Positions 28,598-37,423 of a DNA stretch of 64,000 bases are shown piece by piece (position 1 is the first letter of the stretch; each line of letters begins with the position of its first letter). A model generated the notes under the pieces. It did no database searches and was not told the DNA's origin. It saw only the letters and a list, made by a program, of their open reading frames with translations. This stretch comes from Alteromonas confluentis (lineage in GTDB: Bacteria; Pseudomonadota; Gammaproteobacteria; Enterobacterales; Alteromonadaceae). The stretch is taken from positions 124,001 to 188,000 of the forward strand of contig NZ_MDHN01000015.1 in the NCBI RefSeq assembly GCF_001757105.1, written 5' to 3'. Position numbers and translations under genes: made by a program.

Positions 28598-29179
28598 TTA
28601 ACAAATTAGTTTTGCAATAAATTGCTTACAAAGGCGCTCACTTGCCACAAAGTCAGGATTCGATTCCTGACTCAGTGCACTGCGCAGCCAAAACCCGTCA
28701 ATCATTGCAGCGGTTGCCTGAGCCGCTTCGATAGCCTGATCCTTCGGCATGAGTTGTCGGAATGAGAACCGTAAGTTGCTCAACAAACGTTGGTTGTTGA
28801 TGTGCTGTAGTCGCGCCAGTTCAGGCACGTGCAGCGACTGTTCCCAAAAACTTAACCAGGCTTTAGTAGCAGGCTCTGAGCGTTGAAACACACTGAAGTT
28901 ACTTTCAACAATCAGATTAAGGCGCTCAACCGGCGACAAGGTTTGCCCAGCCGTTTTTTCGACCAGAACATGATTTAGCTTGTCCAGTAAATGACGCACT
29001 GTGGCTTCGATTAACTGCTGCTTACCACCAAAATAGTGATTAATGATCCCAGACGATAAGCCCGCTTTTTTACTGATAGTAGTAATGGTTGTGTGATACA
29101 GACCAAACTCATCAATTGAAGCCAACGTGGCTTCAATGAGCTGTTGCTTTCGTATAGGTTTCATTCCGACTTTAGGCAT
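28598..29179 (-). CDS. betI: BetI, choline-responsive TetR-family repressor
   Basis: A 193-residue TetR-type regulator. The N-terminal helix-turn-helix is [30 protein letters not shown] (about 31-60) and the start [15 protein letters not shown] is characteristic of BetI. The C-terminal ligand domain binds choline and releases the operator. It is first in the operon, 14 bp before betB. The ATG has no visible ribosome-binding site; the operator-like palindrome lies 10-29 bp upstream, so repression would block its own promoter or 5' end. Confidence 0.93.
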   Translation of the reverse strand: MPKVGMKPIRKQQLIEATLASIDEFGLYHTTITTISKKAGLSSGIINHYFGGKQQLIEATVRHLLDKLNHVLVEKTAGQTLSPVERLNLIVESNFSVFQRSEPATKAWLSFWEQSLHVPELARLQHINNQRLLSNLRFSFRQLMPKDQAIEAAQATAAMIDGFWLRSALSQESNPDFVASERLCKQFIAKLIC

Positions 29180-29491
29180 AATTTTTTATTGATTGACCGT
29201 TCAATTAAAATAAAGCTTAATGATTTGAGTTGAATCTATCAAGTGTTGCCTATGGCGAAGTTATGTGTGTTTCAATTAATGCTCTAATCATTTTTCAGTG
29301 TAATTACATTGTTTATTAATGGTTTTTTCATTGGTTAAAACGCTTCATTAAATTAATTAAAATAATTTGAGCTTGTTTCTTATTGAGTGTTTTTTGTGCG
29401 GGTGGGTGAAGGTTTTGAACCGAATTGCACAGCAAAATGTGAAAATCCGGGCACGAAATTGATACTTCATGCCCTGGGCAACGGTGAAAGC
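29180..29491. other. 312-bp AT-rich bet promoter region
   Basis: No gene is visible. It separates the betI start from the end of the GH13 gene on the same strand. It holds the BetI operator candidate (29189-29208), a lone half-site TTCAATTAA at 29271-29279, and a strongly AT-rich tract at about 29300-29390. A weak GGGCA...TGCCC hairpin near 29450-29476 could end the GH13 transcript. Confidence 0.55.
29189..29208. promoter_or_regulatory. BetI operator candidate
   Basis: The 20-bp imperfect palindrome TTGATTGA-CCGT-TCAATTAA (7 of 8 arm positions symmetric) lies 10-29 bp upstream of the betI ATG. BetI autoregulates through such dyads in related bacteria. Position and symmetry are seen; assignment to BetI follows from family knowledge. 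Confidence 0.7.
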
Positions 29492-31225
29492 TTAACTACC
29501 CGAAAATATGAAAGCAGAGTAAGGCGTCATGTGGATCATGTTGTCATTAAGAGAAACGGAATCTGTAGTGAGGCCATCCTGCCAGCCAAACAGGCACTGT
29601 GCATCTGGTGGAATATTATTGAGGCGGTATTGTTCAGTATCAGAACCCGATAAGTTGATGAACACATAGACAGCTTTGTCATCAAGCCCATTGGTGCGTT
29701 TGAAGCCCAGTACTTTATGTTCATCGTCCTGGTGAATAATTTCAGCCGTTCCGCCGGTAAGGGCTGCGCTGTTGCCATTGCTGTTTGTTCGCAGTGCCAT
29801 GAGGGTAGCAAACGCCTGGGCGTATTCAGCGAAGCGTTCCTTGCGTTCCCAGTCTATGTCATGACTGTCGTCGAACCAGCCAGACTCTTTAAAATCCTGC
29901 CCTTGGAATAGCATGGGTACACCCACTGAAGTGAGAACCAGAACGCCGGCGAGGATGCCTTTCTGCCGGGCATAGTAGTTATCATCCACATTGCCTGGTG
30001 CCACTTCCTCTACCAATCTAGCCTGACCGTTTGCCACTTCATCGTGGGATTCGGTGTAAACCACCCGGGCGAACGGGTTGTTACTAATGATGTTTGTCAC
30101 CGAAGAGGCCACCGTATTCAAATCGACATAACTGTCTTCCGTTTTTGTCAGTGCATCACGGATAGGGTGAACAAAGCCAGCGGCCCATTGAGAAGTGTAA
30201 CCGCAACCCCCTTCTTCAACCGGGTTGGTGATGTATTCGTGGGAGTGTAAGTCTTCAGCGATGGTCATCTTATCTGGATGCGCCTGGTGGACTTGTTGGT
30301 TTATGGTTCGGATTAAATCGTAGGCTTCTGGAATATCATCCTCGCCGTTATCGGCACCAGACACGCTACGCATATAGGGCACCATGTCCATGCGCAGGCC
30401 ATCGGCATGAAACTCATTCACCCACATTAATGCGTTGTCGGTGAGATAGTCGCGTACTTCCTGACGGCCGTAGTCGGGGCGTGTGTCGCCCCAGGGGGTG
30501 GCGCTACGGTAGTCGTTGTAAAAATAAATACCGCCTTTATCATTTTCCTGCCAGCCATCAAACTGCCAGATATCCAGATCACTGGGGCCAAGGTGGTTAT
30601 ACACAACATCGAGTACGACACCCATGCCCAGCCCATGTGCCGCATCAATAAATTCTTTCAGTCCGTCCGGGCCGCCATAGGCTTCTTCCACAGCGTAAGG
30701 ATAAGCCGGGTTGTATCCCCAGCTAATGTCGCCGGCAAACTCATTAACCGGCATCAGCTCAATGATATTGATGCCCAGTTTTTTTAGTTCGGGTAACTTT
30801 TCAATAGCCGTTGCGAAAGTACCGTGGCCGTCCTTCGGTTTATGAAAGGTGCCAATGTGCATTTCGTATATTACCCGTTCGTGGATGGGAGGGGCTTTAA
30901 AAGGGGAATGCTCCCAGGGAAAGTCATCGTCGTAGATAACGCTGTTACCCACACTATTCGTTAACTTGCGCGCCCGTGGATCATTCTTTACCAGCCGCTC
31001 ATCTTGTCGCGTTGTAATGATGAACTTATATTCCTGGCCGTTTTCTGCATTATCGATACAGCCATACCACACGCCACCGTCGGTTGCATTCAGTGCCGTT
31101 CCGTTATCGTTCCAGCCATTAAAAGTACCTGTTACTGCCACCGCTTTTGCGTTGGGGGCCCAAACCGCAAACTGGTAGCCTTTCGCTACGGGTGAAACGC
31201 CGAGTAATCCGTTAAATGAAGACAT
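29492..31225 (-). CDS. GH13 alpha-glucan enzyme with N-terminal CBM48
   Basis: A 577-residue alpha-amylase-family protein. CBM48 lies at about 14-100 (FAVWAPNAKAVAVTGTFNGW) and the catalytic barrel at about 115-480. Key residues are DVVYNH (206-211), nucleophile Asp280 in DGLRMDM, acid Glu324 in IAEDLH and His394-Asp395 in YTESHDE. It resembles 1,4-alpha-glucan branching enzymes and maltooligosyltrehalose trehalohydrolases, but is shorter than GlgB (about 730) and has no treY, glg or mal neighbour. The exact activity is open. CGGAG precedes the ATG. Trehalose synthesis beside the bet operon would fit osmoprotection, but this is speculation. Confidence 0.82.
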   Translation of the reverse strand: MSSFNGLLGVSPVAKGYQFAVWAPNAKAVAVTGTFNGWNDNGTALNATDGGVWYGCIDNAENGQEYKFIITTRQDERLVKNDPRARKLTNSVGNSVIYDDDFPWEHSPFKAPPIHERVIYEMHIGTFHKPKDGHGTFATAIEKLPELKKLGINIIELMPVNEFAGDISWGYNPAYPYAVEEAYGGPDGLKEFIDAAHGLGMGVVLDVVYNHLGPSDLDIWQFDGWQENDKGGIYFYNDYRSATPWGDTRPDYGRQEVRDYLTDNALMWVNEFHADGLRMDMVPYMRSVSGADNGEDDIPEAYDLIRTINQQVHQAHPDKMTIAEDLHSHEYITNPVEEGGCGYTSQWAAGFVHPIRDALTKTEDSYVDLNTVASSVTNIISNNPFARVVYTESHDEVANGQARLVEEVAPGNVDDNYYARQKGILAGVLVLTSVGVPMLFQGQDFKESGWFDDSHDIDWERKERFAEYAQAFATLMALRTNSNGNSAALTGGTAEIIHQDDEHKVLGFKRTNGLDDKAVYVFINLSGSDTEQYRLNNIPPDAQCLFGWQDGLTTDSVSLNDNMIHMTPYSAFIFSGS

Positions 31226-31490
31226 TGATAGGCTCCGAAAAGAAGGTAATAAAGGAAGTGATTAACTACTATCACTCGCAGAGCAAAGAAGATGCCGCAA
31301 AATGGCGTTTGTGTATTATCGAGAGGCTTTTAATTACGGCGTGAAACCAACTGATTTTGTTTACTTTTTTAGAATAGCTGTGAATGTGTCGATTGGGAGG
31401 AAGCTGATGGGAATATTGTGACGGGCAAAATTTACCGGCACGCAAAGCAAAAACTTCCCGGTGGGTGAGTGTTGCTTAGGATGATTGTTT

Positions 31491-31510
31491 TGCCACATTG
31501 CAATATGGCA
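31491..31510. promoter_or_regulatory. Near-perfect 20-bp palindrome
   Basis: TGCCACATTG followed by CAATATGGCA is symmetric at 18 of 20 positions about a central GC. It lies about 265 bp upstream of the GH13 start and 110 bp upstream of the thr leader peptide. It looks like a dimeric-regulator operator; the protein is unknown. Confidence 0.5.
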
Positions 31511-31585
31511 TGTCAGTTTTGCGCCCTTATTAGGACTAAATTTTCTGATTTGGCGGTGTTTTACCCAGAAAAAGCAAAATCGCGG

Positions 31586-31616
31586 TTGACAGTTAGACGT
31601 CTATACGGCAAATTGT
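31586..31616 (+). promoter_or_regulatory. Candidate thr operon promoter
   Basis: A consensus TTGACA at 31586-31591 is followed at 17 bp by CAAATT (31609-31614), a poor -10. If this is the promoter, transcription would start at about 31620-31622, at the A of the leader ATG, making the leader peptide leaderless. A TATAC at 31602-31606 is too close to that -35. Confidence 0.35.
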
Positions 31617-31620
31617 CGCT

Positions 31621-31689
31621 ATGAAAACAATTATTAGCACCACCGGCATGATGATTATTACCACCTCGTTGAGGGCGGTCGCTGGCTAG
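31621..31689 (+). CDS. thrL: Threonine operon leader peptide ThrL, 22 residues
   Basis: A 22-codon frame starting MKTIISTTGMMIITT and ending at TAG. Of codons 3-15, five are Thr, four Ile and two Met, the signature of a ribosome-stalling attenuation peptide for the thrABC operon. E. coli ThrL is likewise rich in Thr and Ile. No Shine-Dalgarno motif is visible before the ATG. The end of the reading frame carries GGGCGG (31673-31678), which can pair with 31718-31723 in the terminator stem. Confidence 0.88.
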   Translation: MKTIISTTGMMIITTSLRAVAG

Positions 31690-31712
31690 TGCGCATAAGC
31701 AAACAGACATCG

Positions 31713-31748
31713 AAAGCCCGCCCCCCAACAAGGAGCGGGTTTTTTTTT
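31713..31748 (+). terminator. thr attenuator (terminator with competing antiterminator)
   Basis: The stem 31713-31721 with 31735-31743 (core CCCGC/GCGGG, extended by a G-U and three A-U pairs) is followed by T9 at 31740-31748. The 5' arm overlaps CCGCCC (31718-31723), which is exactly complementary to GGGCGG at 31673-31678 inside the leader-peptide gene. A ribosome stalled at the Thr/Ile codons would leave GGGCGG free to form the antiterminator. Confidence 0.85.
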
Positions 31749-31796
31749 ACGCAATTAAGCGTTGATGTAGCAAAATAAAACCGAAAGGAGCATTAC

Positions 31797-34262
31797 ATGA
31801 AAGTCTTAAAGTTTGGTGGATCTTCTCTGGCCGACGCAACACGTTATCTTCGCGTTACCGAGATTTGTATGACCGCCCACCAAACCGAGGGCGCAGCCGT
31901 AGTGCTCTCTGCCCCGAAGGGCGTCACTAACGCGCTGTCGCTGCTTTGCGATCAGGCCGCCGCCGGCGAAGATTTCAACCCATTGTTCACCAAGCTGGAT
32001 GAGCTGGTAAACGGTATCGCCAAAGAACTCGATGAAACCCTTACTGGTTTCCCTTTTGAAAAGGTTTCTACTTTTATTGCCAGCCGTTTAGGCATCTTAA
32101 AACAGCAGCTCGAAGGTATTCGTTTGCTGGGCACCGCGCCAGATTCAGTGGCGGCAGAAATTCTCAGCCTTGGCGAATACATCAGTGTGTCTATGTTTGG
32201 CGGTATTCTTGAAAGCAAAGGTGTAGCCAATCAGCTTATCGACCCGGTGGATTACGTACTGGCAAATGGCGAGTACCTCGACAGCATCGCTGATGTGGCA
32301 TTAAGTAAGGCCCGCTTTAGTGAAGTGGCTAGCGACGGTAGCGTGTTCCTGGTAATGCCAGGGTTTGTTGCCGCCAATGACGATCGCGAAAAAGTAACGC
32401 TGGGCCGTAACGGTTCTGACTATTCTGCAGCGATTTTGGCAGCGTGTATCGATGCATCGTGCTGTGAAATCTGGACTGATGTTGACGGGGTATATAACGC
32501 CGATCCGAATCAGGTGGAAGGCGCGGTGCTGCTTGATAAATTGACGTACCAGGAAGCCATGGAACTGTCTTACTTCGGCGCTAAAGTACTGCATCCGAAG
32601 ACCATTGGTCCCATCGCTCAGCACCACATTCCTTGTCTTATCAAAAATACTTTAAACCCAGCGGCACCAGGCACGCTCATCAGCAATGAAAAGAGTGAAA
32701 TCTGGACCTCCGTAAAAGGTATTTCCCAGCTTGATAATGTGACCATGTTTAATGTAGCCGGCCCTGGCTTGAAGGGCATGGTTGGCATGGCGAGTCGCGT
32801 ATTTGAAGTAATGAGCAATGCGAATATTTCCATTAGTCTCATCACGCAGTCCAGCTCTGAGTACAGCATCAGCTTCTGTATTCAGGAAAAAGATGCCGTA
32901 CGTGCCCAGCACCTGCTGGAAGATGCCTTTACCCTTGAGCTACAAAACCAGCTGCTTGATCAAATTGAAGTCCGTCATGACCTGGCCATTGTTACGCTGG
33001 TGGGTGACGGTATGCGTCAGACCAAAGGTTTGGCAGCTCGCTTCTTCGCTGCGTTGTCGCAGGCGCGGGTAAATAACGTTGCTATCGCGCAGGGCTCGTC
33101 TGAACGTTCTATCTCCACTGTGATCGAAGCGAAAAAAGCGAAGAAAGCCGTTCGCGTGATCCACCAGAATTTCTTCTCAGATCGTCACACCATCGACGTA
33201 TTCCTAGTTGGCTGCGGCAATGTGGGTACAGAGTTGCTGGGTCAGATTGCCCGTCAGCAACCCGCACTATTGAAACGTAATATTCAACTGCGCGTGTACG
33301 GTATTGCTAACAGCCGTAAATTGCTGCTCGACAGCAACGGCATTGATGTGGCTGGCGACTGGAAATCACTGCTGGCTGAGTCTTCCGAAACGCTGAGCGT
33401 AGACCGTCTGCACCAGTTTGCTAACGATAACAGCCTGGTAAACCCAGTGATAGTTGACTGTACCAGTCACGAAGCAGTGGCAATACAGTATGTCGACATG
33501 ATGGAGCAGGGCTTCCACGTGGTGACACCAAACAAGAAAGCCAACACCGACACCATGGCTTACTATAAAAAGCTGCGTCGCACGGCACAGAACACCAACC
33601 GTCAGTATCTGTATGAAACAACGGTAGGTGCCGGTTTGCCGGTTATCGATAACCTGCAAAAGCTATTTGCAGCCGGTGACGTACTGCACCAGTTTGAAGG
33701 TATTTTGTCTGGTAGCTTGTCGTATGTATTCGGAAAGCTGGAAGAAGGCATGAGCCTGTCTGAAGCCACCACTGCAGCGAAATCGAATGGTTACACTGAG
33801 CCAGACCCACGTGACGACTTAAGTGGTATGGACGTTGCCCGTAAACTGCTTATTATGGCTCGTGAAGCTGGTCTTGCGCTTGAGTTGTCAGATATCGAAA
33901 TTGAATCGGTACTGCCTGCAGGTTTTGCTGAGGGCGCATCTATTGATGAATTCATGCAGCAGTTACCAGAATTGGATGCGGAGTTCGGCAAGCGTGTTGA
34001 TGCTGCTAAAGCAGATAACAGCGTGCTGCGCTATATCGGTAGCATCAATGGTGACAAGTGCCGGGTAACCATTCAGGCGGTACCCTTGTCTCATCCATTG
34101 GCGGCAGTGAAAGACGGCGAGAACGCGCTGGCAATTAGCAGTGATTATTATCAGCCAATTCCTTATGTAATTCGTGGTTATGGTGCCGGTGGTACGGTAA
34201 CAGCGGCGGGTGTATTTGCAGATATCCTGCGTACCATGCCGTGGAAACAAATGGCGCTGTAA
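31797..34262 (+). CDS. thrA: ThrA, bifunctional aspartokinase I / homoserine dehydrogenase I
   Basis: An 821-residue fusion. The aspartokinase domain is at about 1-290 (VLKFGGSSLADATRYL; GRNGSDYSAA; EIWTDVDGVY), tandem ACT regulatory domains at about 310-455, and homoserine dehydrogenase at about 465-815 (VFLVGCGNVGTELLGQI; TPNKKANTDTMAYY; GYTEPDPRDDLSGMDVARK). It catalyses the first and third steps from aspartate to threonine and is expected to be feedback-inhibited by threonine through the ACT domains. AAAGGAG precedes the ATG. It is the first structural gene behind the attenuator; thrB follows by 15 bp. Confidence 0.97.
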   Translation: MKVLKFGGSSLADATRYLRVTEICMTAHQTEGAAVVLSAPKGVTNALSLLCDQAAAGEDFNPLFTKLDELVNGIAKELDETLTGFPFEKVSTFIASRLGILKQQLEGIRLLGTAPDSVAAEILSLGEYISVSMFGGILESKGVANQLIDPVDYVLANGEYLDSIADVALSKARFSEVASDGSVFLVMPGFVAANDDREKVTLGRNGSDYSAAILAACIDASCCEIWTDVDGVYNADPNQVEGAVLLDKLTYQEAMELSYFGAKVLHPKTIGPIAQHHIPCLIKNTLNPAAPGTLISNEKSEIWTSVKGISQLDNVTMFNVAGPGLKGMVGMASRVFEVMSNANISISLITQSSSEYSISFCIQEKDAVRAQHLLEDAFTLELQNQLLDQIEVRHDLAIVTLVGDGMRQTKGLAARFFAALSQARVNNVAIAQGSSERSISTVIEAKKAKKAVRVIHQNFFSDRHTIDVFLVGCGNVGTELLGQIARQQPALLKRNIQLRVYGIANSRKLLLDSNGIDVAGDWKSLLAESSETLSVDRLHQFANDNSLVNPVIVDCTSHEAVAIQYVDMMEQGFHVVTPNKKANTDTMAYYKKLRRTAQNTNRQYLYETTVGAGLPVIDNLQKLFAAGDVLHQFEGILSGSLSYVFGKLEEGMSLSEATTAAKSNGYTEPDPRDDLSGMDVARKLLIMAREAGLALELSDIEIESVLPAGFAEGASIDEFMQQLPELDAEFGKRVDAAKADNSVLRYIGSINGDKCRVTIQAVPLSHPLAAVKDGENALAISSDYYQPIPYVIRGYGAGGTVTAAGVFADILRTMPWKQMAL

Positions 34263-34277
34263 TTAAAGGATAGTAGT

Positions 34278-35234
34278 ATGAAAACAACCCGCGCTTACGC
34301 GCCTGCCTCAATTGGCAATGTTAGTCTGGGTTTTGACGTTCTGGGTGCCGCGCTGGCACCTGTGGACGGCACAGAACTTGGCGATGTGGTGGAAGTCAGC
34401 GATGCTGCCGAATTCACGCTGACTTGTACCGGCGCTTTTGCCCACAAATTACCGCCAGGTGCTGACAACAATATCGTGACACTTTGCTACGCACATTTTT
34501 TTGAAGAAATGGTGAAAGCGGGCAAAGAAACCCATCACGTAGCGATGACGCTACATAAAAACCTCCCTATTGGCAGTGGACTCGGCTCCAGTGCCAGTTC
34601 CATTGTTGCTGCTTTCCATGCATTGAACGCACATTTCGACTGCCCGTTTGATGAAAACGCGCTACTGTTGATGATGGGCGAACTGGAAGGGCAGATCAGC
34701 GGCAGTATTCACTATGACAATGTGGCGCCATGCTATTTGGGCGGCTTAACGCTGATGACCGGCAATGATGCGAAAGTTACCGTCCAGTTGCCAACCGTGA
34801 AAAGCTGGTATTGGGTGGTATGTTACTCTGGAATTAGTGTGTCTACGTCGGCAGCCCGCAATATTCTGCCAAAAGAAGTGGCCATGGCTGATACGTTAAC
34901 CTTTGGTCGTCAGTTGGGTGTGTTTGTGCATGCCTTACATGCTGGCGATACCGATTTGGCTGCCAGCGTAATGCAGGATGTTATTGCAGAACCCTATCGT
35001 AAATCGTTACTGCCGGGGTTTGATGATGCCCGTGCGTTCAGCATGGAAAACGGCGGCCTGGCATTTGGTATTTCTGGCTCTGGTCCTACCGTGTTTGCCG
35101 TGTGTGACGACGCAGATAAAGCCGAGGCAATTCGCGAGTGGCTTCAGGCTAATTATGTACAAAACGAAGATGGCTTCAGCCACGTTTGCCGCATTCCTGA
35201 AAAAGGCGCGGTAGAACAGCAAGTGAAAGGATAA
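34278..35234 (+). CDS. thrB: ThrB, homoserine kinase
   Basis: A 318-residue GHMP-family kinase that phosphorylates homoserine with ATP. The N-terminal APASIGNVSLGFDVLGAAL (about 8-26) and the ATP loop LPIGSGLGSSASSIVAA (about 96-112) are diagnostic, and GLAFGISGSGPTVFAV near 258-273 is the third GHMP motif. An AAAGGA site precedes the ATG. It is the middle gene of thrABC. Confidence 0.97.
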   Translation: MKTTRAYAPASIGNVSLGFDVLGAALAPVDGTELGDVVEVSDAAEFTLTCTGAFAHKLPPGADNNIVTLCYAHFFEEMVKAGKETHHVAMTLHKNLPIGSGLGSSASSIVAAFHALNAHFDCPFDENALLLMMGELEGQISGSIHYDNVAPCYLGGLTLMTGNDAKVTVQLPTVKSWYWVVCYSGISVSTSAARNILPKEVAMADTLTFGRQLGVFVHALHAGDTDLAASVMQDVIAEPYRKSLLPGFDDARAFSMENGGLAFGISGSGPTVFAVCDDADKAEAIREWLQANYVQNEDGFSHVCRIPEKGAVEQQVKG

Positions 35235-35245
35235 AGGTATCCCAA

Positions 35246-36529
35246 GTGGAATTAGTAAATTTAAAAGTAGCATCTGATACAGCATCATTTTCTGGAGCTG
35301 TAAAACGTGGTTTGGGTCAGAATCAGGGCCTGTATTTTCCTACCAGTATTCCTAAACTGGAAGACATTGACGCACTACTGGAAAAACCGTTTGTAGAGCG
35401 CAGCGTTGAAGTGCTCACTGCCCTTATCGGTGATGAGCTGGGCGAGGGCACGCTGCAGGAAATCGTTGAAGCGGCTTTCACGTTTCCAGCGCCGGTTGTC
35501 AGCGTAAACGACAAAGTGGCAACGCTGGAACTGTTCCACGGCCCGACGCTGGCGTTTAAAGATTTTGGTGGCCGTTTCATGGCACAAGTGCTGTCTCGTA
35601 TCAGTCATGGCGAGCCAATCACTATCCTTACAGCAACCTCGGGTGACACGGGCGCAGCGGTTGCCCATGCTTTCCACGGTATTCCAAACATCAACGTGGT
35701 CATCCTGTTCCCTAAAGGCAAAATCAGCCAACTGCAGGAAAAACTGTTTACTACGTTGGGTGATAACATTCACACGGTTGCTATCGAAAGCGATTTCGAT
35801 GCCTGTCAGGCGATGGTTAAAAACGCGTTTGACGATCCGGATGTACGCGAAGGTCTGCACCTTAACTCTGCCAACTCAATCAATATCAGCCGTCTGCTGG
35901 CACAGGTTTGCTACTACTTTGAAGCCGTAAGCCAATTAACTGCCGAGCAGCGTGAAGAGCTGGTATTCTCCGTACCTAGCGGCAACTTTGGTAACCTGAC
36001 TGCGGGTATGATTGCCAAGTCTATGGGTCTGCCAATTAAGCGTTTTGTGGCTGCAACAAACCTTAATGATACGGTTCCCCGTTACCTGAAAACCGGTGAG
36101 TGGGCGCCAAATCCTACCGTCGCAACCATGTCTAATGCCATGGACGTAAGCCAGCCAAACAACTGGCCACGTATTGAAGCGCTTATTGAGCGCGGATACC
36201 TGGATAAAGACTGCCTCCGCGGCGAATGTGTTGATGAAGAGTACACGCAAATTGCCATGCGTCAGTTGGCGCAGCAGGGTTACACCAGCGAACCACATGC
36301 CGCTATCGCTTATCGTGCTGTGAGCCACGATTTGAGTGACAGTGAATATGGCGTGTTCCTGGGAACCGCACACCCGGCTAAATTCCGCGAAACCGTGGAA
36401 AACGTTCTGGGTTCACCGTTAAGCCTACCTCAGGCACTGGTAGACTGCTCAAGCAAAGAAAGTCAGGCGGTGCCATTACCTGCTGACTACGAGGCGCTGA
36501 AAGCGCACATGTTCTCTATTTTAAAATGA
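35246..36529 (+). CDS. thrC: ThrC, threonine synthase
   Basis: A 427-residue PLP-dependent enzyme converting O-phosphohomoserine to threonine. The PLP lysine is Lys105 in [14 protein letters not shown], and the phosphate-binding region [15 protein letters not shown] is near 129-143. The start is GTG at 35246 with a weak AAAGG site; the N-terminus [15 protein letters not shown] fits the family. Its last four bases (ATGA) are the start of ung, so the operon continues into a DNA-repair gene. Confidence 0.96.
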   Translation: MELVNLKVASDTASFSGAVKRGLGQNQGLYFPTSIPKLEDIDALLEKPFVERSVEVLTALIGDELGEGTLQEIVEAAFTFPAPVVSVNDKVATLELFHGPTLAFKDFGGRFMAQVLSRISHGEPITILTATSGDTGAAVAHAFHGIPNINVVILFPKGKISQLQEKLFTTLGDNIHTVAIESDFDACQAMVKNAFDDPDVREGLHLNSANSINISRLLAQVCYYFEAVSQLTAEQREELVFSVPSGNFGNLTAGMIAKSMGLPIKRFVAATNLNDTVPRYLKTGEWAPNPTVATMSNAMDVSQPNNWPRIEALIERGYLDKDCLRGECVDEEYTQIAMRQLAQQGYTSEPHAAIAYRAVSHDLSDSEYGVFLGTAHPAKFRETVENVLGSPLSLPQALVDCSSKESQAVPLPADYEALKAHMFSILK

Positions 36530-37182
36530 GTTCATGGCATGAAGTGCTTAGCCCCGAAAAGGCTAAGCCTTATTTTGTCGAACTGATGGCGAAGGTGGAT
36601 AAGGCCCGGCAGGAAAAAACAGTTTATCCACCCGAGCAAGATGTGTTCAATGCCTTTGCGATGACACCGCTGGATGAAGTGAAAGTGGTGATCCTGGGGC
36701 AAGACCCTTATCACGGTGCCGGTCAGGCACATGGTCTGAGTTTCTCGGTACAGGACGGCGTTAAAATTCCGCCCTCACTAAGAAATATCTATAAAGAACT
36801 CGCCACCGATATCAACGGATTCAGCATCCCGCAGCACGGTAATCTGACAAGCTGGGCAGAGCAGGGCGTGTTGCTTCTTAACACGGTGCTTACTGTGGAG
36901 GAGGCGAATGCAAACAGTCACGCCAAGTTCGGTTGGGAGACATTTACTGATGCCGTTATCGACGCAGTAAATTGTCGCACCGACGGCGTGGTGTTTATGT
37001 TGTGGGGCAGCCACGCGCAGAAAAAAGGGGCGAATATCGACAGTCAGCGCCATCTGGTACTGACATCACCGCATCCGTCACCACTTTCCGCTCGTCGTGG
37101 TTTTTTCGGGTGTCAGCATTTTAGCCAGGCAAATACGTGGCTAAAGCAACACCAGAAAACACCCATCACGTGGCAGGTTTAA
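36526..37182 (+). CDS. ung: Ung, uracil-DNA glycosylase
   Basis: A 218-residue family 1 uracil-DNA glycosylase that excises uracil from DNA. The water-activating motif [18 protein letters not shown] holds catalytic Asp60, and the C-terminal [13 protein letters not shown] carries the intercalation/His loop. It overlaps thrC by four bases (ATGA), so translation is probably coupled and expression may follow threonine attenuation. This is an unusual partner for thr genes. A strong terminator follows. Confidence 0.97.
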   Translation: MSSWHEVLSPEKAKPYFVELMAKVDKARQEKTVYPPEQDVFNAFAMTPLDEVKVVILGQDPYHGAGQAHGLSFSVQDGVKIPPSLRNIYKELATDINGFSIPQHGNLTSWAEQGVLLLNTVLTVEEANANSHAKFGWETFTDAVIDAVNCRTDGVVFMLWGSHAQKKGANIDSQRHLVLTSPHPSPLSARRGFFGCQHFSQANTWLKQHQKTPITWQV

Positions 37183-37210
37183 CTAAACCTCTACCCTGGT
37201 CTAATAAAGC

Positions 37211-37242
37211 AAAACGGCCACCTGTTTCCAGGTGGCCGTTTT
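37211..37242. terminator. Bidirectional 14-bp hairpin terminator, ung / DUF3545
   Basis: A perfect 14-bp stem (37211-37224 with 37229-37242, loop TTTC) has A4 and T4 ends. It ends the thrLABC-ung transcript and the small DUF3545 gene, whose stop is at 37247. Confidence 0.88.
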
Positions 37243-37246
37243 CGTT

Positions 37247-37423
37247 TTATCTTTCCATGGTTTCCAGTTCGTACTCAAACCCGTAATCGATTTCTGCCAG
37301 TTCCTTTTCCAGTTTGAATCGGTCCTGCAGAGCTTCGATTTCTCTCCACTTTCTTTTCTTGCTTTTAGTTTTAGCCGGAGTTTCTTCAATATTTAACATT
37401 GCAAACAGATCTGACTTATCCAC
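37247..37423 (-). CDS. Small DUF3545-family protein, 58 residues
   Basis: A 58-residue protein starting with GTG at 37423, with AGGAGAT spaced six bases upstream. The middle, KKRKWREIEALQDRFKLEKE (about 22-41), is the DUF3545 core, a short charged helix conserved in Gammaproteobacteria; the rest is acidic (NIEETPAK; EIDYGFEYELETMER). It is probably cytoplasmic. Function is unknown. It ends at a 14-bp terminator stem and stands between ung and pgi. Confidence 0.82.
   Translation of the reverse strand: MDKSDLFAMLNIEETPAKTKSKKRKWREIEALQDRFKLEKELAEIDYGFEYELETMER

Larger units (their letters stand above)
31226..31620. other. 395-bp region between the GH13 gene and the thr leader
   Basis: No gene is seen. 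It contains the GH13 promoter (leftward), the thr operon promoter (rightward) and a near-perfect 20-bp palindrome at 31491-31510. The TTGACA at 31586-31591 is the best -35 element near the thr leader. Confidence 0.6.

Noticed and set aside
32301-32627. 108-codon minus-strand frame within thrA
   Set aside because: It lies inside a clear thrA reading frame and resembles no protein.
37201-37389. 62-codon open frame on the minus strand with Lys/Trp-rich product
   Set aside because: It is a shifted reading of the DUF3545 gene (37247-37423), which has the ribosome-binding site and family match; the shifted product also runs into the terminator.
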